DNA from: Ceratobasidium sp. AG-K
Lineage: Eukaryota; Basidiomycota; Agaricomycetes; Cantharellales; Ceratobasidiaceae
DNA: 64,000 nucleotides
Assembly (NCBI GenBank): GCA_037039685.1
Contig: JAWNGF010000002.1
Span: 5,580,001-5,644,000, forward strand
Direction: 5' to 3'
A program made the translations under genes and the position numbers. This document shows positions 1 to 12,700 of the stretch, one piece after another; the stretch's first letter is position 1, and the number at the start of each line of letters is the position of its first letter. The notes under the pieces are model-generated. The model had not been told where the DNA came from. It made no database searches and saw nothing but the letters and a program-made list of their open reading frames with translations.

Positions 1-723
1 TCATCGAATACGCTCCTCAACAAGGACTTGTTCAACAAGGTCATGCAGATCGACTCTACTATTTCCAACGTCATGCAATCAAATCCCGGTGACAAGATCT
101 GCTCGTCTGGCCTAGGTTGTCTTGGGGGTATGCCGTGGGTGCAGCGGCTCTTGACGTCCGACGCGAGTATCAACGTCACTGTACCGACTCTATTACCGAG
201 TGGGAACGCGCCTGCCGTGGTTAGGGTGGATTATTTATGCCCGTCGTACAAGCTCAAGAGCATAGGGAGTTTACTCTCGTCGGTGTTCATCGGTGAGATC
301 AGTGCTCAGAGCGGATCACCAAGTTATGCTCACGTGACCGCATGCAGGCACTTGGAGCATGTATATGGCGCTCTTTGGTGTGTTCAGATTTTTCGGCCCG
401 ATGCTAGAGCGGCGGTACGGGAGGGGCGAGAAAGGGGATACAGTGGTCGGTAAGTTGTGTTTTCTCTTGTTTATGGTCAGTTCACTGATACAAGAGGTAG
501 ATCATACAGCCTCAGACTGAGTTACTCTCATGATCAAGGGGTAAAGGTACGAATCCTGAGTATACTATTTATATTTATACTTATCGCAAAGCTTACACAA
601 AGAATCTGGACGGATACTCGCAATCAAAGGCCCCTGCCGAGGGCACACCCTAGACACAGGCTCGACGATAATTTGACTCGTTTGTTCGCGTTCTTCTTGG
701 CTTGGAGGTTTGTTCATAAGTGA
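1..723 (+). CDS. Two-TM ectodomain protein, copy 1 (5' truncated)
   Basis: This is the 3' part of a gene that enters from the left edge. The opening residues (SSNTLLNKDLFNKV) align with the middle of the complete paralogue at 1479-3334, and the two stay collinear. Both have a Trp-Val-Gln-Arg-Leu-Leu block, an Asn-x-Thr site, the stretch YLCPSYKLKS and then a hydrophobic segment. That segment is interrupted by a short intron (about 293-351) and continues as GTWSMYMALFGVFRFFGP followed by LERRYGRG. This fits a membrane helix with a basic cytosolic side. A further intron probably runs from about 449 to 499. The last exon is uncertain: the open frame runs to 723, but the paralogue ends sooner after the helix. 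Function is unknown. Confidence 0.6.
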
Positions 724-1478
724 TCTCTCTTACACTGTCTGCATCACTGGGGTGTTTCTGTCTTTATGGTTATATATGTAATTCCCATTATCCATAGCCC
801 TTCAGTAGGTATAGGAAACGTGTCATCATCTCTATTCACCAACCTGGTGGCATGACTCTAGAACACCAATATACGTTGAAGACGGATCAACATACACTTT
901 TATGATCCGGAGAGGGCCGTGAGGAACCGAGAAATGGAAAATAAATACCACCAGGTTAGCAAAGGTACCGCCGTAGGGTTGTTATTATCTGCGCCACTAG
1001 CACGCCCATCGATGAAGTTGCTAAGATTTTCACAAACCAGTCGGCATCCGAGAGCTTGGAACCTGGTAGGTCGATCGCATGCATTCGCATTTTACAGCTG
1101 ACATTAGCGCGGGTCACTTCGGTCATGTAGCTCTATAATTTGTGGGTGGGGTGAGATCTTTCATATTACAAGTCCGCTGCATTTTGACACTTTGATCTAT
1201 TAAAATTCCGACTGACATTGTACCTGACGCTCAGGTGCAGCAAAGCTGGGGCAAGCAAGGATGGGCACAAAAATGCGCAAGCCAAGGCGGATTTTGCTAA
1301 TTTCGATAGGATAGACGCCAAGCTACCGAAGGGTGTGACAGGGAGACAAAGAAGTTTGCACGACGTTCTATTATTGGAGCGAGGGGCACAGGGGAATAGC
1401 CAAGAATGCGTCCTGGTATAAAGACCGCTCGCTCTACGCATTGGCGTCGGAACCCTAGGTTGCTCCCTGCCCCCGGAG
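724..1478. other. Gene-free spacer between the two tandem paralogues
   Basis: No open frame here has protein-like composition or resemblance to its neighbours. Short frames on both strands overlap each other and start or stop without credible splice sites. It presumably holds the 3' untranslated region of copy 1 and the promoter of copy 2. Confidence 0.5.
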
Positions 1479-3334
1479 ATGCCGCTTGAGTATCCTGTGA
1501 CGCGACCGTATACGCTCCCTCACCTCACCGTCTGTGTTTCTGGGGTGTCCGTGGTAGCAATTGTGGGCTTAATCATTCTGAATTGTAAGTAATGTTTTTC
1601 AGTAACTGAGCTAGCGTTTAGCTGACCGTATGATTGTTTGCTAGTTATTGTCCAAGGATATGAAGCAATAACAGTGCTTCGCCCGAATCCTAATATTACC
1701 GATTCATTTTGGTGGAAGCCTAGAGCCATTCCGGGCTGGGACTCAGCGAAAAGATGCGATCCAGTATCCTTGTCTGGGCACTCATCTTTCCGAACCAATT
1801 CATCGATGTTTTCGTATGGTATGCGCGTCTGTTTTTAACCCATGTACTCAGCTGAATCCACTCGTTCCAAGAAATCCGAGGCATCTCTGATCACAACGGC
1901 GATAGTATTGCTGGTGCAACATCGTACATGGCTAACTCTCTGAGTGGATGCGAGGTGGAGGGGGTCACAATGATCGGAGAACCTTTCCGTAATCGGCTTG
2001 AATTTAATGTGAGCACACATGGCATTGGCCAGCTGATTGGCTTACCACTGAGTTGATATAATGTGTTCCACTTCAGACGTTGATCCGTTGCACAGGGCCA
2101 GATATTCCCTTCTCGCTCTCCCTATTCTCCGCTTTTATTTTCACCTCATATCCCTACCATAACGACTTCAGCATCTACTACAATCGTAATAAACCGGCCT
2201 GGGCTACCTTGGAATCTCTGTTATTGTCAAATTCCATATCGCTCAACGCCTCTGCGCTCACCAATGTTATCGGGACTATTGATGTGCTTACCGCCGATTT
2301 TGCAGTAGCCACTATGCTCGAGATCAAAAAAAGTACTGGGCCCCTCCCTACCAAAATTACCAGTGGAATTTTCTTTAGCTGCCCTGGATGGCAAAACGCG
2401 ACTTGCAAAGACGAAGACAAAAAGATGACCATTCCGATGTACGAGATTGTTTACTCAAATGGAACCATGGATGCTAGCTTTGGTCCAGGCCCTGTTCTTT
2501 CTCCAATCAAACAGTCGATGATCAATGTCTTGGTCGCTATGAAGGATGCACATCAGTAAGATTAAGTTCTCCTGCTCCTGCTCCTCCACTCAAAATAATC
2601 CCTCTCAGCATCGACCTTGGCAATATCCGGCCTTCTAATACCCTCCTCAATAAAGCTGCATTCGAAAATATCATCAAACCCGATAAACACTTCATAGAAG
2701 AGTTGCAATCCGCGCCGCCGCCTCGAAATATGATCTGTCCGGTCAGCCTTGACTGCTCGGTCGGTACGACCTGGGTTCAGCGTCTGCTATCGTCCGACCC
2801 GAGCATCAATATCACTATACCAACTATATTGCCAACTGGGAACTCATCTGCTGTGATTAAGCTTGACTATCTATGCCCATCCTATAAACTCAAAAGCACT
2901 GGGAGTCTGCTCGCTTCGGTTTTCATTGGTGAGTCACGCTTGAGTTGTTGTTCGCTGCATTCAACTGATTGCTTATAGGCACATGGAGTATGTATATGGC
3001 ACTCCTTGGAGTTTTCAGGTTTATTGGACCGATACTAGAACGGCGCTATGGCAGGGGAAATGTGGGCGACAATAGGGAGGGTATGTAATTCAGTTAAGCT
3101 AGAATTATTTATGATAGTAACCAACAAGGTTGTTATTCAGATTTAGAGAGTCATCCGAGCTACTCTGACCTGCAAGAGTACCAGGTGAGCGCTGGTGTGC
3201 CAAGAAACGTGATCGTTTGCGACAGTTAATGATTATCACTTCAGATTTCGATTCAGAAAACGACTATGATAGAACCAAAATCTAGGACGCAGACGCATGC
3301 AGAGAGTAGTCCATTGACGAGAGCATGGTCATAA
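1479..3334 (+). CDS. Two-TM ectodomain protein, copy 2 (complete)
   Basis: This is the complete member of the tandem pair. The ATG at 1479 starts MPLEYPVTRPYTLPHL, followed by a hydrophobic helix (SGVSVVAIVGLIILN), then an ectodomain of about 350 residues rich in Asn-x-Ser/Thr sites with paired Cys. A second helix follows at WSMYMALLGVFRFIGP, with a basic LERRYGRG stop-transfer. The tail SYSDLQEYQ-ISIQKTTM ends at the TAA at 3332-3334. I place introns near 1593-1644, 1820-1872, 2012-2078, 2559-2609, 2930-2979, 3080-3141 and 3184-3244; all have GT/AG borders and keep the frame. The intron before the second helix matches copy 1. The layout suggests a cell-surface protein with both ends inside. 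No known domain is recognised. Confidence 0.65.
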
Positions 3335-3436
3335 TTGCCTCATCCAATGTAGCTAGCTCTTAGTTTACCGTGTTGTTTTATTTCTACGAGCTGAGTAATA
3401 TGGACACCGAGTTAAATCATGGATCTGTGGCATTAC

Positions 3437-3858
3437 GGGAACGACCACGAGTATACTACCCATGGCTAGCTAACCTTCTACTGATAGTATGGGTATAAGA
3501 GCGTGAATGTTCCACAGTATAACGTACCACGTCAACTATTATCAAGGATCGTTTAAACGTTTACAGCTCAACAAAAATCAAAAAAGCTACGGGGAGCTCC
3601 GTAGCTTTTCACATTTTTGCTGAGAGCCCTTACCTGGAGCCAAGCTTTCGTCCAAAAATGGAAGTCACGAGACGAGACTCGTTTGAAATTGAGGGCGTCA
3701 TCAGGAAAACCCGCCCAGCAAGAAATGGAGTGATAATGCATTATCCACTTATTATCTTGCTCATATTCACTACAATGAGAAATGATAATGGTGAACCAAT
3801 TACAATGGTTTCGCGTAAATTATAATGCCCATAATTTCGAAGTACAGTGGTCGTTCCC
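3437..3858. repeat. Possible MITE-like segment bounded by 12-base inverted repeats
   Basis: The outer ends are exact complements over 12 bases and the interior (about 400 bases) is AT-rich with no open frame, as in miniature inverted-repeat elements. No clear target-site duplication is visible outside the ends, and there is no second copy in the window, so a chance match is possible. Confidence 0.25.
3582..3609. repeat. Perfect hairpin, 11-base arms and 6-base loop
   Basis: AAAAGCTACGG at 3582-3592 pairs perfectly with 3599-3609 around a GGAGCT loop. A is run-rich before it. It lies about 250 bases beyond the stop codon of the preceding gene, inside the putative MITE-like segment. A role in transcript 3' ends or in the element is possible but unproven. 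Confidence 0.4.
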
Positions 3859-4679
3859 ATCATCCTGATGGGAATCATCACCCTTTCGTCGGTTGGATGG
3901 ACCATAACGGGAAGTAGATATATTCTCTTTTTTTTGGTTCATTTATCTCATCATGCTTGAAAGCGGTGTTGGGAATATAGCACATATTTGTTTCTCATAT
4001 ATATACCAGAGTTTCCCAGGTCAAATGCATTGTATGCTTTGAACTTGGTTAAAGCAACCATTCTCGCCTGGAGCCACGTACCAGCAGTTTACCTAGGAGG
4101 TCGCGGTATGACAGTATGAGGTTCGAGTCTGGAACAATTAGTCGAGCTTGCATTGTGGCTTGGTATGTACAAGAGCATCCCCATCGAAGCGGTACGCTAG
4201 ATTTCATAACATATACGTACCCAGAATTCTAGTAACAAGCGGCAGAAATGAAGCTAGGTATCAATGTGGTGGGTGGTTGCAGTTGCCAGGAATTATGGGG
4301 GTACGTGATATGTAGGAACCGAGGTGGTTGCATCCGCAGCTAAGCGCCTCCGCAAGTTCGTGACTTGTCACAGGCGCCTCCCTGCCGCATCGCACGGCCG
4401 ACAACGGATTACCATATGATTGCGTACTATGCTCGATCAGTCAGACCTTCCGAATCTGCACCCCTTGTTGGATGATTTAGCAACTTGATCGTTTGTATTC
4501 ATCTCGGACTCGTGCCCGTCCAATCATGACATAACACAGAACATAACAACCCATACCGCATCCACCAGCCGTCCCAGGCATCCCCCTCCGTCTAGCTAAC
4601 ACTCGTACAAGTAGCATCGGAAGCTCAATAAAGTTAATGTAAACCGAGAACAATGTAGAAGCGAAGAATTTTTTGTGTT

Positions 4680-5960
4680 TTATGCCCATTTGCCAATGAG
4701 GGACATTAAGGCGGCGCCGAGGCACATCATTCCGCACGAGTACAAGAGTTTACTCATGGGAGCGCGGTGCATGACGGGATTGAAGATGAACTCGTGTGCG
4801 AGGAGCTAATATCATTAATTAGTATCATTTTCGTGCTGGGCAACCAACTTAGACTAACCTCAACCAATCCAGTGTAGAGCAGAATTCCCGCACTGAGGGA
4901 GTCGAAAATTCCACCGACGATGCTGCTCGTGGTGGAGCCCGGGTTGTAAGTTGATCGGATCCCGAGGCCGGCGGCAATCCCTATGGGTGTAGTCAAGCCA
5001 TAGATGAGCGCGCCTGTGTAGGGGACCCAGGAGCGGTAGGATCCTGGGAGTTCGAGCGCAGCTAGTCGGGTTCCCAGACCAAGTCCCTCGAAAGTTTCTA
5101 TTTTAGGAAATTAGATTGGGCTAGAGAGTCGAACGAGAATTGAGTACTTACGATGGAAGATGAGCACAATAAAGAGGATAACAAAGTCTTCATCGACCGC
5201 TAGGGTGAGCCCGATCAAGATGCTATGGAAGACAACACCAAACTAATGCTCATGTCAAGAAATGTCGCTAGGCTACGAATGAGAATATTTACCTCGAGGA
5301 TGAGGACACCGAGAATTTGAGCAAGAGCAGCATCGGTCATGACCGGCTTTACGGTTGAGTGACCAAGCTCCGAATCACTCTGGGCCAAAATTTTCTCAGG
5401 ATTCGAGAGCGAGTTTCCTGGCCCCGGGACAGAGAGCTCTGGTCCATGGGCGCCGTGACGTCCAGCGCTTTCATGGGCGTGTCCGTGATTGTCTGCGTTG
5501 ACAGTCAGAGGCGAAAATAAATAAATAGGAATATATGCTTACCATATGCCTTGACACCAAGAGCGTCGAGTTTGGCGGTACCCACTCGGAAAGCAGCAAG
5601 CTCGACAAAGAAGACAAGGAATACTGCAACCATGGCGATTGCCGGCGCATAGGGATACTCGTGCCATACTTCTGCTAGACATTCTGAACCGAGTTGACCA
5701 ACGGCGGGCGCGAGGAGATGGATAAAGGCAGTAGCAATGATGACACCGGAGCCAAAGTACTTGGCGCCCTCGAAAATCTTTTTGTGTACGTTGAGGAAAC
5801 GTAGACGGGCGGCTAGGATGGGGAACATAGCGCCGAGGGTGGAAGTGACGAGGATGATAAAGATGGACCCAACACGGAGACCAAAGTGGGTGTCTTCGCG
5901 CGAGACATCACCGCACTCGGCTGAGTCTTCGACGACGTGAAGGATGTTGGGATGGACCAT
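4680..5960 (-). CDS. ZIP-family zinc/iron transporter (ZRT-like)
   Basis: A polytopic plasma-membrane-type ZIP permease that moves Zn(II), or other divalent metal, into the cytosol. The N terminus (MVHPNILHVVEDSAECG) leads into three membrane helices, including the FGSGVIIATAFIHLL block typical of ZIP helix 2. A His-rich loop (NHGHAHESAGRHGAHG) between helices 3 and 4 follows. The two metal-binding signatures are present: FHSILIGLTLAV in helix 4 and FHETFEGLGLGTRL (HxxxE) in helix 5. The last exon encodes LLAHEFIFNPV and a final helix, ending in a TAA at 4680-4682. About four short introns fall at 5100-5500 and near 4800-4860. The start is the first ATG upstream of the conserved region. Length (about 370 residues) fits fungal Zrt1/Zrt2. 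I saw no Zap1-like site upstream. Confidence 0.9.
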
Positions 5961-7207
5961 GGCTGCACGTCGGGCCTCGAATGGCGGTTGGCGAATTTAT
6001 TCGTTCCTAGCGAGTACCGTCGCGATGAGGGGGCTTTATCATTCCATCGGGGGTACCCGCGCGGTCATACGTCATTTCGTAATCTTGGACACATGTGTTG
6101 CAGCTCTTCTCAAGTCCACGATCCCTAGTGTATAAGTACAGCAGCCTCACTTGGTGTACGTTCGTACACTCTGTCTAACTGCTCCGCGTATATGCACTTA
6201 TTGGCGTTGCAAAAAAAAATCGGCACTAGCGGCGTTGACAGGCTATTTGTGGGAATGGTACCGCACCGGTCGTGGAGTATATCGATGATGCGTGCCTTGG
6301 CATGGGTGAAGTCAATATGCGGTTAGCTTGGCGCATGCGCATGCCGGTTTACGTTCGCGTTGAAAACTTAAGTGTGGGGGATGACTGTGAGGGATGACTG
6401 TGAGGAACATAGTGGTGCGCCGATGAAATGAAGTCGGCAAGCTAACAGCGACCAGTTCATCATAATAAACGATAACAAAATGAATATCTCAACCTGCGTC
6501 CTTTCTCCGAATCAATCCGACGGCTCTGTACCTTACCCCTATCCTAGATCCGCCTTGACCTTTAACAGCACGGGGCTCGCCTTGGTCGTTTGTCTCGAGG
6601 ATCGGAGATCAACCTCAGTCCGCTCCCTTTGGGCTCTAACTACAGCACTCTTTCCTTTGCTGGTTAAGCTGATCCAGCTCGGCACCAAGCCAAGCCTCTT
6701 CTGCCGTCGAGGATTCGGTGACCGCGAGGCTTTGGAGTGAGCTGCGCTTGAATTCTAAGGAAGCCGTAGACGTTTGGCAGCGCTGGTATAGCCGACATCG
6801 GACACTCATGGAATGATCCGAACCTCTGCTGACCGGCCAGAGCACAGGAAATATCTTACCAACGATACTGGTATGGTGCGAGGTACGTGAGCCTCGGTGG
6901 GATCAATGGAACCGGGCATGAGTTGGGTCGTGAAGAGATATTATCGCTAAATATACGGTCAAATTACAGATGTTCCGAAAGGTGGAATGTCCGTAATTAA
7001 TCTATGGTTATGCCAATTCATCTCTTCCATATAAATTGACATTTCATTTTGTCGCATGAATGTCAGTGCGAGGCATCAGTGCGCAAATCACAAGCACAGA
7101 TCAGCCGGTCACGTGCATTCTCCTGCCATCTGCGTTTGTCAGCCAAAATTTGTTTTCTCAAGCGCCGAGGACCTTGAATCAATCCCAAACCAAAAACAGC
7201 CGCACCA
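5961..7207. other. Divergent intergenic region between zinc transporter and DBP9 helicase
   Basis: This spacer separates two divergently transcribed genes and should hold both promoters. A frame of 86 codons at 6480-6740 (+) begins with ATG but has no recognisable feature or splice partner, and an overlapping reverse frame is equally long. I do not call either a gene. Confidence 0.5.
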
Positions 7208-9475
7208 ATGGCTGATGCAGAGCTACTCGAGTCCTCGCAAACCTTCCAATCGTTCTCTAATATCATCGATTCTCGGATTCTTAAAGCTCTTGCTGACCTC
7301 GGTTTTGCTCGTCCAACGCTTGTCCAGAGCAAGGCCATTCCACTTGCGCTCGAAGGACAAGACATCTTGGCCCGGGCTCGGACGGGAAGCGGGAAGACGG
7401 CGGCATATTGCATACCCGTGGTACAGAAGATATTGAATGCAAAGAATGTATGTTTCTCTTTGACGATTTGTGGATCATGACGTTTATCGGAGAAACGAAG
7501 GCAGGAAATGCCCAACAGTCCACGCGAGCTGTTATCCTGGTCCCCACACGAGAGCTCGCAGATCAAGTAGCCAAATACCTGAAGGGACTGCTGGGCTATT
7601 GTGACAAAGATGTGACGGCTGTGAACATTGCGGGTGGGACGTCGGGACATGTTCAACGGTGAGCCTTGTAATTTCTGGACCTGATTGGAAATTGATTTTG
7701 TGTTAGGATGGTTTTGGCGGAGAAACCAGATTTGTTGGTCGCAACACCTTCAAGACTTCTTGCGCTCCTTCAAGCTAAGGTATTCTTAACGAAATACGAG
7801 GGTCGATTTAGTGCTGATGGCCTTGGCAGACGTTGTCACTATCATTATTAGAGTCGCTGGTGATCGATGAAGCGGACCTTATCCTGTCGTATGGCCATGA
7901 CGAAGATGTGAAACAGATTTTGTCTGGAGGCCATCTTCCCAAGGTTTACCAGACCTTCTTAATGAGTGCGACGATGACCAAGGATGTCGAGACTTTGAAA
8001 GGTATTGCCTTGAGAAATCCGGTATGGCTCTTTTGCCTCGTCCTCGAGTTTATGTTCTAACCAACTAGTTAGGCAATACTAAAACTAGAAGAAAACAAGG
8101 ATGAAGCTGCTAATCTCACTCAATACGCAGTTCGGTACGCATATCTTCAGTCTTCAGCTTCGCCCTCCTGGAACTTACATAGTCTGGGCATAGATGTTCC
8201 GAAGTCGACAAATTCCTCCTAATCTACGTCATCCTCAAACTCAAGCTTGTCAAGGGCAAATGCCTGATTTTCGTTAATGATGTCGATCGAGGATACAGGG
8301 TGAAGCTATTCCTGGAGCAGTTCTCAATCAAGAGTTGTGTTCTAAATTCTGAGCTACCATTGAACACTAGGTACGTTTCGGTTCGTTTTTCAGATAGAGA
8401 GCTCCTTGATTGACGAAATGATATAGGTTTCATATTGTGCAAGAGTTCAACAAGGGCGTGTATGATTATATTATTGCTACGGACGAGACTGGAGGAAAGC
8501 ACGAAGACCAGGACACGGACGATGAGCAGGAGGATACGGAGGAGCAGGAGGACGGAGCAGAGGAAGCTGACGAGGATAAAGATCGTACGTGCACCCTATT
8601 ACAAGTCGCTTACCTCCACTCACCATCCCCCAAAGTAATTGCAACTGAGCCAACCGCCGGTCCATCCACCTCAACTTCGAAACGCAAACGGCCTTCCTCC
8701 CCAACCCAAACAAAAACCCTCCAAAAAATCCCGCCCAGCCAAAAAAGACAAGGAATTTGGCGTCTCGCGTGGGATCGACTTTGTTGACGTCGCCTGCGTA
8801 CTCAACTTTGACCTTCCCCGATCTTCCCGCGCGTACACACACCGTGTCGGCCGAACAGCGCGAGCTGGAAGGTCAGGTATGGCACTCTCATTTATCGTTC
8901 CACCTGAAGAGTTTGGGAAGGATAAAGTGTTAAGTTGTCCGAGTGCCGAGCGAGATGAGGTCGTGTTTGGGCGGATTGAAAAGGAGCAGGGAGCACGGGG
9001 AAGCAAAGTCAAGGACTATGTGTTCGACATGGCTCAGGTCGAAGCGTTTAGATATCGTATGGAAGATGCGCTAAGAGCCGTGACGAGGGCAGCTGTGAGG
9101 GAGGCAAGGGTCAAGGAGCTCAAATCCGAGTTGTTGAATTCGGAAAAGCTCAAGGTGAGCAGGCTGTGCATGTCCATGCGTTGGGCGCTAACGGCTTTTC
9201 AGACGCATTTCGAAGAGAATCCACTCGATTTGGAGTACATACGGCATGACAAGTCGCTGCATCCAGCCCGCGTCCAGGCACACATGAAGCATGTGCCCAA
9301 ATACCTCATGCCTCGTATCGCTTCAGCGGTCACAGAAGAACCGGCTAAAGAAAGCGCCGGGTTTGTGCCATTTACCAAGCCTGGCTCAAGAGGTCGGGGG
9401 AGAGGCCGAGGCCGAGGTGGTAGTGGACGAGGTGGGAAGAGAAAGAGCGATCCGCTGAAAAAGTTTGGTCGATAG
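7208..9475 (+). CDS. DBP9: ATP-dependent RNA helicase DBP9 (DDX56 family)
   Basis: A nucleolar DEAD-box helicase for 60S ribosomal subunit assembly. Motifs in order: Q motif (FARPTLVQ), I (ARTGSGKT), Ia (PTRELADQ), Ib (TPSRLL), II (DEAD in [12 protein letters not shown]), III (SAT), IV (CLIFVNDV), V (VSRGIDFV) and VI ([10 protein letters not shown]). Dbp9/DDX56 is marked by an insertion between IIATDE and motif V. Here it is acidic ([22 protein letters not shown]) and then basic (SKRKRPSSP). The C-terminal [19 protein letters not shown] block and an RGG-rich Lys/Arg tail also fit the family. About eight introns. The insertion's reading frame ([15 protein letters not shown]) and the downstream frame ([18 protein letters not shown]) differ by one base around an A5 run at 8712-8716. 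I read this as a sequence error or polymorphism. Confidence 0.92.
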
Positions 9476-9760
9476 ATCGATATCTAGTTTTCACCAGTGT
9501 ACTAATCTAATTGGGCCTGAAATATCAATCATTTGTGGATCTCGCTACCTTGCACACATCGGTGACCCTGGTCTGACCGATCAGATTGTCCGGAGAATTG
9601 GTCCGACCGTACTTTGGCACCGCCAGAACGCCCCCTATACGTTATTTTACGTAGATATTATTTCGCATCTCACGCTTGGTACCCAATTTAGCGCCCATAG
9701 CGTCTGCATATATAATACACCCATTTTATCGAGTTACCACTCCTTCGGAAGGACGCCACG

Positions 9761-12700
9761 ATGACTGGATCGGATGGCCCTAACGTGGCCCTAACCTCTA
9801 AAGACTTTGCAGATTTCGCAGATAAACGCGCTATTGTCGAAGCCGAGGCAGAGAAAACTGAGAAATCCAAACGTGCCCGAATCCGTACGTCCAGCAATCT
9901 CTGTCACCGTAAACATACTGACTAGAGTCCAATCGACAGTTCAACTCATTGGAACGGCAGAAGAGCACCTTCAGACCTCCAACTCGATCATCCAGAATGC
10001 GAGTACAGTAGCGGATACATTCAAGGTCACGAAACAGGTGGTCAATACTCTCCTCGCGCCTGCCAAAGATCTTGTGGACCTACTTGGAGCTCTATCGGAC
10101 ATACACCCTGCGATCGGAGTCGTCGCCAGTGTGTTCAGGGTGTGTTCACTACCTTAAAATCAGATAGTTTAGCGTCTGAAACACGATAGGCTATCGTCAA
10201 ACTGGAAATGGATCGACAAGAAAATGACAAACAAATCGCAGTCTTGTATGATGCCATGGCCAATATGCTGATTGTCCTTGCCTATCTCGACGACGTATTT
10301 CAACGCCAGGATGGTCTGCAAAACCTGCTTGACAAGAAGCTCAAAGAGATTGTGGATCTCATTAACGAGTTTGGGAATTTTTGTGATCTCTACTATAAAC
10401 ATAGGTCCTTCGGTAAGTTCCTAGCATCACGATTGGTATTGCTGATCTAATATAGACGTAGTACGCCTCCTCCGTTCGGCTAAGTACAAGGAGCTCCTAG
10501 CAGGATTTGCAGAAAACTTTGCAAACATGAAACGAGAGCTCGAGGGCCTGGTATCTCAACGTACCGCTCTAACCGTACATAAAACATCCGATAAAGTGAC
10601 CGAAGTTGCTGCAAGCGTTTCGCAACTCGTAGCATTTATGGACATTCATACGAACAGGGAACGTGAGGCCGAAGCTCTAGTAGCCGCGAAGGGAGGGGTA
10701 GAAGCAGTGCTCAAGGTAACTATCTACCGTGCCGGGTGAGTTGGTAGTTGATAATATTGGCAGGATGAGAACCTTCTCGCGAGGTGGCGAAGAAGCTGGG
10801 TGACCAAATCCAAATCAACCCGACTGTGCAGTTTACTCTCCGACAAGATTTGGCTCACCAACTCAAGGATAATCAGTGAGTATTCAGGAAGTATGTATGC
10901 CAGTCGTTACTCAACGCAGGCTTCCTTTAGTATGTTCTTTGATATTAAGATGCAGTCCGTACAAGACCAGCTATCCGAGAAGATCAATCGTTCCACAGCG
11001 ACCATATTGTTGAAGGTAGGTGTCGAACCACTTGCAGATTCTTCGTCTAACCCTGCTTATACAGATGGACGAAGGACCGCACGAGCTCATACACGACCCC
11101 GAGATAAAACAAGTGTGGAAAGGTGAGTGTAACTGTTGGCATTCATCAAATATTGGGCGAATAACTGGATTCTATAGACATGGTACGTAGTGCTCCCCAA
11201 GTGTGATTGTGGTGCTAATGTGTTGATGAGAAATGGCGCAATACCGTCAAATGCAGACACTTTGTTTCTGGTATGCAACATGCAATTCTAGTGGGCCAGC
11301 TCGGAGGCTCAAATATATATAGCCGTCCAACACCATTTCGAGCAAAAGTTTATCAGGCATGCTCGCGAGCACGGCGGATTGCCTCACCAAGACGTATGGA
11401 CTTTAGACTACTTGTCGCGTGTTATTTGTAGGTCAGCGTTACCTATATGCGTCTACTTGAACCCACCATCATCCGGGCAGATTATCCCGCAATCGGCGAC
11501 GCCATTGACGAAGGTGCGATATAACCGAATACTACCCATTACATTCTTATAGATTTCTCGGTTTTGACAGATAGCTCTGGATATGTTTCTCTCCATGAAC
11601 TCAATCATTTCTTTCAGTCAAAACCTCAAGGATGGAGTGTACCTCAGTGGTTAGCATAGTAAGTGTACAACCGCCTAATGCCTAAGCTCGTTAATGACGA
11701 GCCGTTACTCAGCTGGGCTGCGGGATGGTATAGCGACAACTTGAGGCAAGTCTCTACGCAATGCAGGACTCATTCCGTTCTAACGGAGCTGACCAGATAT
11801 CGTGACAAAATCATGTCCCGACTACAGTTCCTCCAGACAATCGTCGACCGGATGCATCCCGAAAACACAGACGTGTTGCAAGAATTTTTAGAGGCTATCC
11901 GTGAAAGAATTATACTCATAGTTGAATCCCTCTACGGTAAATGCTCCACAGAACGCCAGTCCAGGTTTAGGTGACTGACGATTCTAAAAGATGATATACT
12001 AGATTACTTTGAAGATGATCAAGCAGAGTCAACGGAAATGCATTCATTACGAGACAAGTTTACCGAGCTGTCCACCAGAGAAGTTGAAGAGCAACTTGCG
12101 AAATCAAAATACGAATTGGACGATAAACGTATGCTCATGATTGCTATCGGAAATCCTCGACTTGAATCTGTAAGTACCTCGGATGGACTGCTAGCACAAA
12201 ACTAAGTGGCGTACTAGCGCCTATTTTGTGTGATGCATCGCCTGCTCAAACGACATCACAAAGTATTCGATTTGGGTAAAGACAAGCCTCTCCAAGCAGA
12301 TGTGACGATTGCGATGGTCAATTCGTGGAACGTAATTTTTGATGCATTCGAGAAGCGGATGCGGGCGTTGAGCGAGAGTTGGCGTCAGCAAAGAATGGAT
12401 ATCGACCTGCAAGCGCAGTGGTACGCCAATGGGTGAGCCTGCCTTTCTACTCTAACTCGACGACAAGATAACAGCAAGCCAGACTGTTTGAGGATTGGTA
12501 CAAATACGTAAGACATTTTTCGACACGCTAATTCAAAAGTAACAGCATTTATAGAGCCTCAAACAACCCGAAGTCCCGGATGTATATGACGAAGAATGGA
12601 TGCACGATGATTACGATAATGAGACGCAAGAGGACGAAGACGAGCTCGTGGAATACGCAACGCGTCCTCCTACGGCCACAGACAATGTCGAGGTCGATGT

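Larger units (their letters stand above)
3335..4679. other. Gene-free region with inverted repeats
   Basis: No supportable coding region. A perfect 12-base inverted repeat (GGGAACGACCAC at 3437-3448 and its complement at 3847-3858) brackets an AT-rich stretch that could be a small non-autonomous element. A strong hairpin (11-base arms) sits at 3582-3609. The stretch from 3859 to 4679 shows nothing further apart from the 3' flank of the zinc transporter. Confidence 0.45.

Noticed and set aside
4080..4160. tRNA-like GGTTCGAGTC motif
   Set aside because: The T-arm stem pairs poorly (only two or three of five pairs) and no matching D-arm or acceptor stem is present.
6480..6740. Possible small gene of 86 codons
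   Set aside because: No recognisable motif or splice partner, and an overlapping reverse frame of similar length.
7063..7656. Reverse frame of 197 codons
   Set aside because: It lies opposite the DEAD-box helicase, whose motifs define the true strand and frame.
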